Below are positions 35,309 to 45,749 of a stretch of 64,000 bases of DNA, piece after piece. The notes under the pieces are model-generated. The model ran no database searches. It was not told the origin of the DNA and was given only the letters and a program-made list of their open reading frames with translations. How positions within the stretch are numbered: position 1 is the first letter of the stretch; every line of letters begins with the position of its first letter. The DNA is from Sordaria brevicollis (lineage: Eukaryota; Ascomycota; Sordariomycetes; Sordariales; Sordariaceae). Position numbers and translations under genes: made by a program. The stretch lies in NCBI GenBank assembly GCA_033439795.1, contig JAUTDP010000003.1:3596001-3660000 (forward strand). The letters run 5' to 3'.

Positions 35309-36664
35309 ATGGAGACCCTCACCAAGGTTGCCAGCGCTGCTGCCGAGACTGCCACCAATGTCGCCGTTGAAGCTTCGAACCTCGCTGCTCAGGCCTCCAA
35401 GGCGGCCGTGAACGCCGTCTATGGTACTAACGAATCCCACGAGGAGCCTATCTCGGGCAAGACAGGCGATGTCTCCAAGGGCGAGCCCTATGATGCTGGT
35501 AACATGGGTAAGTGCTGTCTGTAGATTGATAGTTTATAGTTCATTTGCCTGACAACAAAACTTCAGAACCAAACAAGAGCACCGGAGTAGCCGTCGGCGA
35601 CAAGATGGTCACTGACAGAACCGTCAAGCCTATCACACCCAACATCACCCAGGCCGCTGCTGGACCTATCAAGGCGGACGGAAGCGAGCCCAAGCCAGCA
35701 AACCAGGTCCACGTACCGGAGGCCGAGAAGGACCGCAGCCCACCAACCGTCAACTCGAGGATTGACAATCATTACAACATCCCCGAACACTCTACTGTCA
35801 ACCCCAAGACCAGCTCGTCTGGGTTCCAGGGTCCTGATGGTGTCACTCCCAGACAAGAGGCCCATTACAACGTCACCGAGCCCAAGACCACCGCCATCAA
35901 GCCTCTCGACGACAACACCACGACTCCTACTACTGTCACTCACACGATTGACGCCAAGCCTACAAACGATACTTTCACTTCCCACAGAAACGTTCCTCCT
36001 GAGCAGTCCACTGTCCTCCAGGACCAGAGCTCCTCTAAGCACGACGTGCCCAAGGTCAACCCGGCCGCTGTCAAGGATTCATCTCGCCAGCCTGGCGACA
36101 GCACTCACGTCCAGAGCGACACTCGCCACCCAGATGATCCTTCTACGCACCCCACTCACGCCAACGCGAGGGAGAACGTCGATGACCGCGATGATGGTTT
36201 GGATGCCAGCAAGAACCCCAACAAGGACCTCGGCCCTGGCCCCAAGCCTCTAGCAGATGTTGCTAAGCAGCACGGCGGAGATGCTGGCAAGGCTGCCGAG
36301 AATGGAGATGCCAAAAAGCCCGAGAACGGCGCCCCCAAGGAGGAGCAGCAGACTGAGCCGAAGCCTCACCAACCCATCCACCATGCTACTGGCTTTGTGG
36401 CTGATGGCGGAGACTTTGACGCTGCCGCTCCTGGAGCTGGTCTTGAGGCTGATCGTGAGTACCTCTTCTGAACATTTCTTTTTACATGACTTGGTTACTA
36501 ACAGTGCTGGTTTAGGCCTTCTGGAGTCTAAGGGAATCCACAGGGATAACGCTAATGGCCCCCTGACTGGTAACACCGACGCTCTTGACCATCACGACTC
36601 TCACGGGCACAAGGAGAAGACCAGCCTGAAGCAAAAGATCAAGGACAAGTTGCACAAGCACTAA
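35309..36664 (+). CDS. Hydrophilic LEA/dehydrin-like disordered protein
   Basis: Exons 35309-35507, 35567-36454 and 36516-36664 give 411 residues; introns of 59 and 61 bp have CTGAC and ACTAAC branch sites and keep the frame. The first 40 residues are Ala-rich and likely an amphipathic helix (AAETATNVAVEASNLAAQASKAA), a pattern seen in LEA and lipid-droplet-coating proteins. The middle 300 residues are rich in Pro, Thr, Asp, Lys and Asn with almost no hydrophobics. The C-terminus (SLKQKIKDKLHKH) is a basic helix shared by many fungal stress-associated proteins. No enzyme motif exists. A role in desiccation or stress protection is an inference from composition. The start ATG in CACCATGG has a strong context. 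Confidence 0.8.
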
Positions 36665-38465
36665 GCGGCTAAACGACCTATTCCCATTGTTCTTTCTTTC
36701 TTGGCTGTGTACGATATCCTTTTCTTTTGTCTCTAACGTTATGACTAATGACGGCAAAGGTGTTTGGGAAGTTTTTGCTGAAAAAAGTCCTTGATGGACA
36801 GCATGACCGCTTGATGAATTCATCCAAAGTTGGTACTTCGATATCATGACCGTAGCAATTGAAGACCAAGTTTACTCCTTGCTGCGTGCGGCATGTTGTG
36901 ATGTATAATGTCAGTTCAGAACCGCAATCAACTTAGTGAGTATCATAGAGGGTCAGTCGCTCAATGTACCATATTCACAAGTCTTGGTTCCCGAACTGAG
37001 AGCGTGTTTCATACGCAGCCTTATATGTTCTGTGCACCGAATGGCTATAAACTCATGGTGCTCCTTCCTTGGTAGTTTCGCGCGCTACTGGTGGAATCGG
37101 GGGAAGATGCAGTTGGTGTTCATCGGGCGAGCCATGCGCTCCAAGATCCCTCACTGGTACCACGAGAATTTATATGGATATTACAACTAAGATAAGACTA
37201 AGTTTAGCATCGAGTAACAACTAAAGGCGTGTAATTGCGAAGTGTCCAGGCTCGTTAATTGTTGTTCGGCTCTATTCGTAATTACGCGTCATTACACATA
37301 GGCGCTGAATCAGTGCAGCAGAAGCGTAATATCCCTGTACCGTAACGTAAATATCAACATCTCTGAACACCAGACTTCCTGCACTTCAACCCACATCACA
37401 GTAAAACCTCAGCATACAATCTCATGTGACCGCAAAGAAATGGCCGTTCCAACAAGGAGCGAACCTAACAGCTAACAGTTTCAACAACGACCAGATGTCA
37501 AAATGTCGACTTGTCTCCACTCTCTTTCCCTAACCAGCGACATGTAGCAGTATAGTGGATCCGCCGACTCCCTTCGAACTACCAACACCAACATCATGAG
37601 GCGAGGTAACCTTTCAAAACCTGGGCAAGCGGACATCCCCAACTTGAACTGCTACCAGTCTCGTGGGTCGACTTACTCCACTATCGTGCTCTTTTGGGAT
37701 ACCAACGGTGGCGGCAAAGTTTGGGCTCAATGAAAGATGCTGCTTGGTGGTGATGTTTTCGGCAATATGAGCATTCGAGGTTGACCAGACCAAGTCCAAA
37801 TGTTGTATCGCGGACTAACATCGTTGGTAGTTCAACAACGCCGTTCGCTCGATCTCCGTCTCGAATTCTTTTCATTCTTGTCATGCGGCACCTCAATTGG
37901 CAATTCCCGCCGTCTTCGAGATTTGGACAGTTGGCAATGGCTGACCGATAAACTCCAACCACGATGAACTGCGTCCGGCGTACTCATCCAGCTGTTGGTT
38001 CAGTTCTTTGAGCAAAAACCTCATCGAAGCCGATGACCGGGCCCGGCTACTCTCCTCCGGTCACCTTTTACATCCCCGACCGGTCTTCGAAAACAGACCT
38101 CCTACGCCATGAAGCCTCTGCCGTCTTTTGCTTGCGGCGGCTGTTGGCGCAACTTCAGTCGCCCAAGGATAACTTTCAAGCTCATCTGTCATGTTGTCAT
38201 CATCTCGTCCTTTGACTATGAGCGCGGTGTTGGCTACGCTGTTCCATACGCAGCCTCCCTCGGGATGGCCTTTCTTTGAGGATGGACGCGAGTTGGTTAG
38301 AACACCACCAATTTTGAGCGCGTATCGAGTTCCATCGGTGTCAATGGGCTCAGAAGACCCAACAAGCATGTGCTGTCTTTGAACTCAACTCCTCATTTGC
38401 AGTTAATTGCAGGATTGTTGGTTGAGAGAAGTGACAGAAGAGAATGAACAGTTGAGATGTTCGAG
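36665..38465. other. Spacer with promoter of the orphan repeat-tailed gene
   Basis: No gene I can support. Short frames at 38061-38369 (minus) and 38191-38382 (plus) overlap and neither shows a domain. Confidence 0.4.
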
Positions 38466-38472
38466 TATAAAT
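38466..38472 (+). promoter_or_regulatory. TATA-like box upstream of orphan gene
   Basis: TATAAAT lies 227 bp before the ATG at 38693. Between them is an ATC/CAT-rich leader. Confidence 0.4.
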
Positions 38473-38692
38473 GGTTGTTGTCCGGCCTAGTTGAGGAACA
38501 GTATCTCACCATCATCACTATCACCGTCATCACCATCTTCACTAGCATCTTATCAACGCATCATAACCATCATCACCAGAAACACCAAGACAAGCCTCGG
38601 ACAAACCACTTGCTATCTTCATTGCTCTTAGTTCCCTCTTCACTCCGTGTTAGTTGGGCACTGTTCCGTGTTACCAATTCAACCGTACGGCA

Positions 38693-39937
38693 ATGTCAGC
38701 ACACGGGAGATCGGCATCGGCCTCACAGGCATCGGTCCCGTCCGCCGGGGACTCTACAACTCCTAAGCACGAAACTACGGCAGCCCTAGGGCACGCGCCA
38801 AAGGATTCCGATGTTGTCCAGAACTATCGGAAACATAGACGGGCCAAGAGCTCTTTCCACGGCGGTATCGCTCCTAACTCTGAGCTGGCCAAATTTTTGC
38901 GGTCCCTATCCGAACCACCTACATTACTGGGAGATTCTGAAGATGCACCCCGCAAAAGACCAAAGCTTTCCGAGATTTTTGAGGACAAAGACCCATTGAA
39001 GGAGGAAGCGCCTCAAGTTGATGACAAGAAGAAGGCCTCGCTCGCCTCACTCGCTGGCTCGGTGATTGACATCCAGTCGCGGAGGCCACCCAAGGAAGAC
39101 ACAGAGAACTGGCAACTAAACGATTTCATGGTCGACACGGCTCACCTTTTGGATTCAGCAGGCAATTTGTTCGACATAGCTCGTCAACATATTGTGACGC
39201 AGCTGGGGTGGCCTGTTTACTCCAAGCCTTTGGACGCGATCAAATCCATGAGAAACGCCTATCCCCTAATGTTCACGAGTAAGATCAAGATGGCGTTTCA
39301 GTGGGATAACGATCGCTGGGCCCCAGTGTCCGGGACGATATGAAGGGCCTGCACCTGATTTTGTGGACTAGTAAGATACCCCAGGGTGGCTCTGGTACAC
39401 CGTACCTATTCTCAAGTTGAAGGCTGCTGACCATTGGTGACAGGCATCGATGATTTTGCCCAAAACTTACATCGTCTCAACGTGGAAAGCAGGTTTGGAC
39501 CTCCCCTCCCCACTCAGGTGAGCGAAACCCCGTTCATGAAAGAAAGTTCATGATAGAAACCTGCTTGACGTAAAACCTGGTTGTTGACATTGGCTCTGGA
39601 CTAGGGTTCGACGGTTTCGCTGCCATTTTTCTGGAATTTCGTGTTAGACATGAAGTTTGTGGAAGAAAACATCGACGGTTTTAAGGACAAACTGGAGAAG
39701 GAATTTGCCAACGAACCTGAGCTCGACTTGAATATTCAAGAGTCTCTAGAGGAACCCGGACTAGATATTGAGGAACCTAGATTAGATATTGAGGAACCCG
39801 GACTAGATATTAAAGAACCCGGACTAAATATTGAGGAACCCGGACTAAATATTAAAGAACCCGGACTAGATATTAAGGAACCCGGACTAAATATTAAAGA
39901 ACCCGGACTAGATATTAGAACCGGTAGCTCTATTTAG
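38693..39937 (+). CDS. Orphan protein with C-terminal heptapeptide repeats
   Basis: My best model has four exons: 38693-39270, 39327-39370, 39444-39517 and 39605-39937 (342 residues). The last two introns (39371-39443 and 39518-39604) have good GTAAG/GTGAG donors and keep the frame. The first (39271-39326) needs a weak GTTCAC donor but reconciles two frames that otherwise end in stops; a sequencing or real frameshift is the alternative. The N-terminus is polar and Ser/Lys-rich with a possible nuclear signal (RKRPK). The middle is more ordered (NWQLNDFMVDTAHLL, PFFWNFVLDMKFVEENIDG). The tail is about eight copies of a heptad of the form EEPGLDI. I recognise no family. The 3' end lies in a RIP-hit tandem duplication, so the stop may be secondary. 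Confidence 0.5.
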
Positions 39938-40181
39938 AATTAAAAAGTAATAATACTATAATAATATATTAATTTCTAATATTTTCTCTAAAGCGAATTT
40001 TAAATGGTCGCCCTCGTAGGTAAATATTATTTTATCCGGCTAGGACGGAATAGGCTATAAATATTTTAATATTAATTAGCTTTGAATTTTAAATTTAGAA
40101 TTGGGTTTTTAAATTTTGGCTTTTCTTTAACTTTTATCAATCCTTTCGCAAGGGGATGCGTTTAGGAAATGCATTATATAC
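39675..40181 (+). repeat. Tandem duplication, unit 1 (507 bp)
   Basis: Aligns without large gaps to 40182-40688. It starts ACGGTTTTAAGGACAAACT. The 5' 70 bases are nearly free of RIP changes, while the 3' 200 bases are heavily changed to A/T compared with unit 2. Confidence 0.9.
39758..39919 (+). repeat. 21-bp coding tandem repeat (heptapeptide)
   Basis: About eight in-frame copies of a 21-bp unit beginning GAACCCGGACTAGATATT, giving EPGL(D/N)I(E/K). Copies differ mainly by C/T and G/A changes. A second, more degraded array with about nine copies lies at 40259-40430 in the duplicated unit. Confidence 0.9.
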
Positions 40182-40688
40182 ACGGTTTTAAGGATAAACT
40201 AAAGAAGGAATTTACTAACGAACTTAAACTCGATTTAAATATTTAAAAATCTTTAAAGGAACCCAAACTAAATATTAAGGAACCTAAATTAAATATTAAA
40301 GAATCTAAACTAAATATTAAAGAACCCGGATTAAATATTAAGGAACTTAAATTAAATATTAAGGAACCCGAACTAAATATTAAAGAACCCGGACTAAATA
40401 TTAAGGAACCCGGACTAGATATTGGAACCGGTAGTTTTATTTAAAATTAGGAAGTAATAATACTATAACGATATATTCATTTTTAATACTTTTTCTAAAG
40501 CGAGTTTTAAACGGTCGCCCTCGTAGGTAAATACTATTTTATCCGGTTAGGACGGAATAGGCTATAAATGTTTTAATATTAATTGGCCTTGAGTTTTAGG
40601 TTTGGAATTCGGTTTTCAGATTCTGGCTTTTCTTTAGCTTTCGTCGGTCCTTTCGCAAGGGGATGCGTTCAGGAAATACATTATACAC
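40182..40688 (+). repeat. Tandem duplication, unit 2 (507 bp)
   Basis: The mirror situation of unit 1. Its 5' half, including the repeat array, is heavily changed (CAA-type codons to TAA, so the frame is closed), while the 3' 130 bases (about 40560-40688) are nearly unchanged. Confidence 0.9.
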
Positions 40689-41380
40689 CGCTTTTGTGTT
40701 TGGCTTTTGATAGGTTGGATGTTGGATATCGGGTATCAGACGGTCATTACGGACATGCACTAGAGTGAATCACAAGTTGGAGGAAACATGGAAGAAAAAA
40801 GGGCATGCGGGACAGGCCTCACATAAAAAAAGGGGTCCTTGGAGACAATCTAATTTGTTATTTAGCTTCTCTCTCGGTGAGGAGAGGGCAAGGGATAAAT
40901 AAACCTGGTTTTCACCCCCGTCTTTCATCTTGAACTTCGTTGATTCTTGCGTATTTTGAAGATGTCTGAATGGACGCCACTAACCACGGCCACAACACCA
41001 TGGATGAGCAGTTCGAATCTTTCAACAGCAATCAGTGTCGACAATAAACCCAACAACTAGTCTTTCGATTACTTGGCCCGTTACTTGCCAAGAGACTCTT
41101 TCTACATTACCATAGGACATATACAATGAAGGTTTATAACATGTCATTGTATTATATGCATATACATAAAACAATTTTCGTTCGTACACCCTCATCCATT
41201 ACATTTATGAAACCTTTTTGTACACAAAACCCAACCCAGCCCTACCAAACCATCCAACCAACACCCATATTAACCATTCTATGTTATGTATATATGCCAA
41301 CAATAAATCATGCAAAAAATCATCAACGTTCTCAATTTCACTTCTCCCAACCTTTTCTTTTCGTCATCACCTAACGGGAC
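40689..41380. other. Spacer between orphan gene and gpi13 (convergent 3' ends)
   Basis: No gene seen. It holds the 3' flanks of the two convergent genes. Confidence 0.5.
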
Positions 41381-44300
41381 TTAATCAGCCCATCCAAAAA
41401 CCTCCGCCACACTCATAACATTGACCCTCACGCCCGCCAACCCGACCAACAAAGCCACCACATCAACCACCAACAACGTGATAGCAGCCGTCATGAACCT
41501 CGGGCTAAACACGCGATAAAGCATCAAGTGTCTCCTCAGGTGACCAGCCCACATCATACTCGCCAACGCCTCGGTGGCATAAAACGCCAGGAAAACGGCC
41601 AACGCTCTGCTCACTGATCCAAGGATGCCGCGCCTTTTGGGACCGGATTTCCAAAGCACCAGCATCGGGAGCATGATAGTGACCAAGATCTGGCCGGCGA
41701 AGGTGTTGAGAACGACCAAGATGGGTGACCAGGGGTACTTAATGCTGTACAGCGGAATAAAGGCGGAGTCCCATTGGATTGAGCTGAGGGTTGCTTGGTG
41801 GCCGGTTTTGAAAAAGGCTGATTGACCCAGGATGGCGAGCATGATGGGGCCGATTGGGTTAGAGCCGATGGGGAGGGAGAGCAAGTCGAGGATTTCGAGG
41901 AGGGACAGGGATTGCCAGAGGGTGAGAGCCAAAGCGCCGGCGCCCATGGGTTTGGAGACCAGGAATAGGGCGACGAAGAAGTTGAGCGGCAGAAGGAGGT
42001 AGCGAGCGCCGTGGGCGTTGCCGTAGCCTAGGACGGTCACTTGGGCAGTTTGTTGAGCACCAGGGATAGCGGCGAGAGGGTCATCCTTAGAAGAAGGGGC
42101 GCGGCGGAGGGCGGTGGTGACGATGGAGATGCAGGGAGGGGCCCAGACGAAGGCGGTGGAGCCGGCAACGAGGGCGAGGCCGAGGATCATTTGTGCGGTG
42201 TAGACGGAGAGCGTCTTCAGAATCTTCTCGGGGAGGGGAGGGAGGGTAGAGAGGGCCTCGGTGGCGGAGTTGGGAAGATAGGCCGACAAGCGGGAAGAGA
42301 TGACGGGGAGCCAGTTGCCGTTGTCAGCGGCGTCGAGGACCCAGTAGACCGCCGAGAAGAAGAGGCCGGCGCGGAAGACTTGGCCGATCCAGGTAGGGGC
42401 GAGACCCTCGTAGGACTTGGAGGGTGTCAGGTAGGCCTTGATGATGGATGGAAGGATCATGACGGCGACGAAGGGGATGAACAGTTGCCAGGGAGCCGAG
42501 GTAGAGGAGGTGGCGCTGGCGTAGTAGGTCGATGTGCAGTACGGCATCTGTTCCTCGCGGCAGAGCTTGGAGAAGGAGGCGAGACGACCGAGCAGAACGA
42601 AGAGGATGGAGTGGTAGATGGCCATGTAGCGGTCGGGCAGCGATTCCATGCGGAAGGCAGAAAGGGCTGTGGCAATGCCAAAGGTGGTCATCACGAAAAG
42701 CTGGATCGAATCCTCCCAGATAGTGTAAGAGTTGGAGGCAAAGCCGATAGACTGGCTGACGGTAAAGACGACGGCCATCCAGCCCCAAAGAGTGTTGGGG
42801 AGGACGTTGAAAAAGGCACGCTCAGCATCGTGGAGAGCAACCAAGACGGTGGCAACACTGGTGAAAGCACCAACGGCCGAACCGCGATACCAATCTCCAT
42901 TACCAGACAGGTACGACTGCAGAAGGCCGCCAAAAAAGCCAGGAACAGCTCCCAGCATGGCGGCACGGAAGAGACGCTTCTCAAGGTAGTGGCCCTCGTC
43001 AGCAGTGATACCCTGCAGCTCGAGGCTCTTCTCAGCATGATCAAGCTCAGAGTCCTCAATCACGAGGGCATCATCGTCTTCGGTACGCTTGTTGATGTAG
43101 ACCAGAAGAGAAATGATACCGGCCGCCATGATACCAATACCAATAATCATGTTCTTGACATCGAACCTGGCCCAGAGGCTCTTGGAGTAGTCCAGAGTCT
43201 CCTTCTGGTACTCAGCATAGGCCTCGAACACAGGCTCCCAGCTATGGCCCTTCTTGACCTTGCCAGTAGGGACCGAAGCCTCAGCCTTCTCCCACAAATC
43301 AGCGGGCGAACCAGTGGTCGTAGCCTGCTCGATTCCGCGAGCAGAGAAGTACGAAGTCTGGTAACGCTTGATGCCAGCAGCGGAAATGCGCTCCGCAGCA
43401 GCCAACTTATCCCAAGCATTGCCGCGAGGACCAACAAAGGCCTCCTCGATCGGGTGACCCAAGTTGTTGTAAGGGATAGGAATACCCATGAGCAGCGCTA
43501 AAGTCGGGACGAGGTCGATCTGGTTGACGGGCCGAGTCTTGGCGGTAGCGGGAGGAGTGACATACTCGGGCTTAGTTCTGCCGAACACGGCCTTGGGAGA
43601 GTACATCCACAGAGCAGCCTCGACCTCATCCTCACTCTCGCCGCCATGGTCGCCCTTGCTGTCCATACCGTGGTCGCCCATGACAATCAACAGGGTGTCG
43701 TCGTCGATGTTGGACGCCAAGTCCTTGATGAAGGTGTTCATCTGCTGCAGCTTCTTGGCCATTTCGGGGTGGTCAGGTCCATAGCGGTGGCCGGCGTGGT
43801 CAACACCGAGAAGGTGGGCAATAGTAACGTCCCACTCGCCCTTGCGCTTCATCAAGGGGAAGATGTGCTCAATAACACCATTGTCAACCGTGTGCAAATC
43901 CCAAACGTTGAAACTGTCGTAGGCCCGGCTCAGGTTGGCCTGGAAGTAACCAGGGAAGAGCGACTCCCAAGTGTCATCTCCGAGGTGCACGATGCGCTTG
44001 CCGGCGTCCCGGAGCTGCATAAGCAAGTTATCCTCCTCAATCGCGGTACCGGCGAAACTGCTGCCAACATCCACAAAGGTGGGCAAGGTGCCGGTAGTCA
44101 GGCCCTTGAGCCTCTGGAGTGTAGAAGTCGGGGGATCGGCGATGAACGGCCTCAGAACGGCGTTGTTGGGTGAGGCCAGGGCGGTATCGTACATGAACGG
44201 GAACGCATTGTGGAAGGGGGCGTCGTCCTTGACGGGAACGGTAAAGTCGTAGCGCAACGCATCGATGACAACAACCACGGCCCGCTCAAAGGTCTTGGGG

Positions 44301-44782
44301 TGCCAGCAGCCTCCGTCCACGGTTCCCTTGCTCTTCCAGTTCGGCAGAATGTCCACAGCTCCGTTGATGCTGGTGTTGAGCGTCGGCGGCGCATCGCAGA
44401 CGGACTTGTCGTCCAGCATCAGACGAGTCAGGAGGAAACCGCTGGTGAAGTAGGCGATGCCGACGACGTGGATCAGCAGCATCCAGACCCAGAAACCAGC
44501 GGTCCATAGCCAGCGGCTCTCGAAGCTGGCCTTGCGCTTAGCCTCAAGGGCTGCACGCTGCTTGTCGGCCAGACTGACGCGGTCTTCTTGTTGCTTCTGC
44601 TCCTTCTTCTTGGCCGTGGCTTCACCGCCTGCCGCTTTCGTTACTCCAGCTGCTTGTGCCTTTGCGGCATCTTGGGCTTCCTTTGCGCGCTTCGCGGCGG
44701 CGAACTTGGCAGCGATTGCCTGGTATTCCGTCTGCTGCGACTGCGCCGCCGGGGGCTTTTTCGATGTCGTTTTGGGCGGCAT
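41381..44782 (-). CDS. gpi13: GPI ethanolamine phosphate transferase 3 (Gpi13/PIG-O)
   Basis: Single exon, 1133 residues, close to the family's usual 1,000-1,100. A Lys/Ala/Gln-rich cytosolic head (1-90) precedes membrane segment 1 (about 92-118). The lumenal alkaline-phosphatase-like domain holds AVVVVIDALRYDF with Asp174, TTGTLPTF with Thr229/230, GVDHAGH (Asp328, His329) and MGDHGMDSKGDHGGES (Asp370, His371), the metal and catalytic sites of the Gpi13/PIG-N/PIG-O class. From about residue 550 to the end the protein is a series of hydrophobic helices. In the ER it adds phosphoethanolamine to the third mannose of the GPI precursor, the link used to attach proteins. All key motifs are intact, so it should be functional. 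Its promoter is limited on the upstream side by a transposon at 45112. Confidence 0.95.
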   Translation of the reverse strand: MPPKTTSKKPPAAQSQQTEYQAIAAKFAAAKRAKEAQDAAKAQAAGVTKAAGGEATAKKKEQKQQEDRVSLADKQRAALEAKRKASFESRWLWTAGFWVWMLLIHVVGIAYFTSGFLLTRLMLDDKSVCDAPPTLNTSINGAVDILPNWKSKGTVDGGCWHPKTFERAVVVVIDALRYDFTVPVKDDAPFHNAFPFMYDTALASPNNAVLRPFIADPPTSTLQRLKGLTTGTLPTFVDVGSSFAGTAIEEDNLLMQLRDAGKRIVHLGDDTWESLFPGYFQANLSRAYDSFNVWDLHTVDNGVIEHIFPLMKRKGEWDVTIAHLLGVDHAGHRYGPDHPEMAKKLQQMNTFIKDLASNIDDDTLLIVMGDHGMDSKGDHGGESEDEVEAALWMYSPKAVFGRTKPEYVTPPATAKTRPVNQIDLVPTLALLMGIPIPYNNLGHPIEEAFVGPRGNAWDKLAAAERISAAGIKRYQTSYFSARGIEQATTTGSPADLWEKAEASVPTGKVKKGHSWEPVFEAYAEYQKETLDYSKSLWARFDVKNMIIGIGIMAAGIISLLVYINKRTEDDDALVIEDSELDHAEKSLELQGITADEGHYLEKRLFRAAMLGAVPGFFGGLLQSYLSGNGDWYRGSAVGAFTSVATVLVALHDAERAFFNVLPNTLWGWMAVVFTVSQSIGFASNSYTIWEDSIQLFVMTTFGIATALSAFRMESLPDRYMAIYHSILFVLLGRLASFSKLCREEQMPYCTSTYYASATSSTSAPWQLFIPFVAVMILPSIIKAYLTPSKSYEGLAPTWIGQVFRAGLFFSAVYWVLDAADNGNWLPVISSRLSAYLPNSATEALSTLPPLPEKILKTLSVYTAQMILGLALVAGSTAFVWAPPCISIVTTALRRAPSSKDDPLAAIPGAQQTAQVTVLGYGNAHGARYLLLPLNFFVALFLVSKPMGAGALALTLWQSLSLLEILDLLSLPIGSNPIGPIMLAILGQSAFFKTGHQATLSSIQWDSAFIPLYSIKYPWSPILVVLNTFAGQILVTIMLPMLVLWKSGPKRRGILGSVSRALAVFLAFYATEALASMMWAGHLRRHLMLYRVFSPRFMTAAITLLVVDVVALLVGLAGVRVNVMSVAEVFGWAD

Positions 44783-45111
44783 CGTGGCGGCGCCCGTAAA
44801 AAGAGGAAGGGAGGGAGAACGAGGAGAGCCCGAGGGCGTCGCGCGCGGCGGGGAACGGAGCTAGAGATCGACTCGGAAGCCCGGAGACGTGAAAAGCTTG
44901 AGAGACCAGCACCAGAGTTGTAGTCAGTGAGGTTCTTGTCCGGTTCGAAGAGGGGAGCAAAGGGGGGTTATAACCGGAACACAAAAAGAAGTAGTTCCGT
45001 GTCCCGACGTTAGAAAGGCCGCGACAGAAGAGTCGGTGTCGGTGTCCCCGTCTCGGTATCTCGCTGCCGACTGTGTTGGGGACGGTGGGGTTGTTTTGGG
45101 GAGATGTCAAT
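44783..45111. promoter_or_regulatory. gpi13 promoter/leader, truncated by transposon insertion
   Basis: Only 329 bp separate the gpi13 start codon from the transposon's target duplication. The segment is of normal base composition, with no repeat or RNA gene. Any upstream control further away is displaced by the 13.6-kb insertion. Confidence 0.55.
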
Positions 45112-45120
45112 GGATCAAGG
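45112..45120. repeat. 9-bp target-site duplication, left
   Basis: GGATCAAGG, repeated exactly at 58687-58695, each copy directly abutting the inverted repeats. Confidence 0.88.
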
Positions 45121-45190
45121 GGGGAGCGGCATCCAGGTCCGCGCAAAGTTCATTTTAGGCAAGTGCTGAGCCACCGCACAGACACAATAG
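45121..45190 (+). repeat. Left terminal inverted repeat of the Mutator-like element
   Basis: 70 bp. It matches the reverse complement of 58607-58686 across GGGG, a 10-base less conserved patch with mostly C/T differences, AGGTCCGCGCAAAGTTCATT and onward to GCACAGAC. It lacks 10 bases present in the right copy, a deletion bounded by short GAGC repeats. Confidence 0.88.
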
Positions 45191-45749
45191 ACCTCCGCAA
45201 ATACTTTTTCACAAGCGCCAAAAATCAATCGCAAACGCCTACTAATAATTTCAATACTTTTATATCTTTTTCCGCTGCGTATCCGCGGCCCGTACTCTTC
45301 GCGTACGTATCGTATTCGTCCGAACGTATTGCGTATCGTTTATATAATTATTTATACAATATCCCAAGAATTATAAACTTTAATACAATTCAGCTTTATA
45401 AATAATATAACCTTACGAACCTTAATACTACGAAAATGAATATATATAATTGCGTATTATTATTAATATACTATAAATTAATATATAAATATTATAAATA
45501 CTTTTGCTATTCCTATTATTCTTCCTAATAAACTATTACTTCTTCCAATATTATTATTAGTATTATTATTAAAATTTAATCCTCTTTTTTTACGAAATTT
45601 ATAACACTATATAGGATTTTACTATATTTAACCTTAATAAAGTAATTTATTAATACCTATTATAATATAATTAGAGCTTTCGTTCTTACTTCCTATTATA
45701 GAATTAGAACCTTTAATAAAAAAGCGAAAATAGGAAAAGCGGCGTAAAT

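Noticed and set aside
35563..36042. 159-codon antisense frame in the LEA-like gene
   Set aside because: Shadow of a low-complexity coding exon whose splice sites and C-terminal motif support the plus strand.
42041..43501. 486-codon plus-strand frame
   Set aside because: It lies wholly antisense within gpi13, has a Gly/Glu/Arg-rich composition dictated by the opposite strand's codons and shows no domain.
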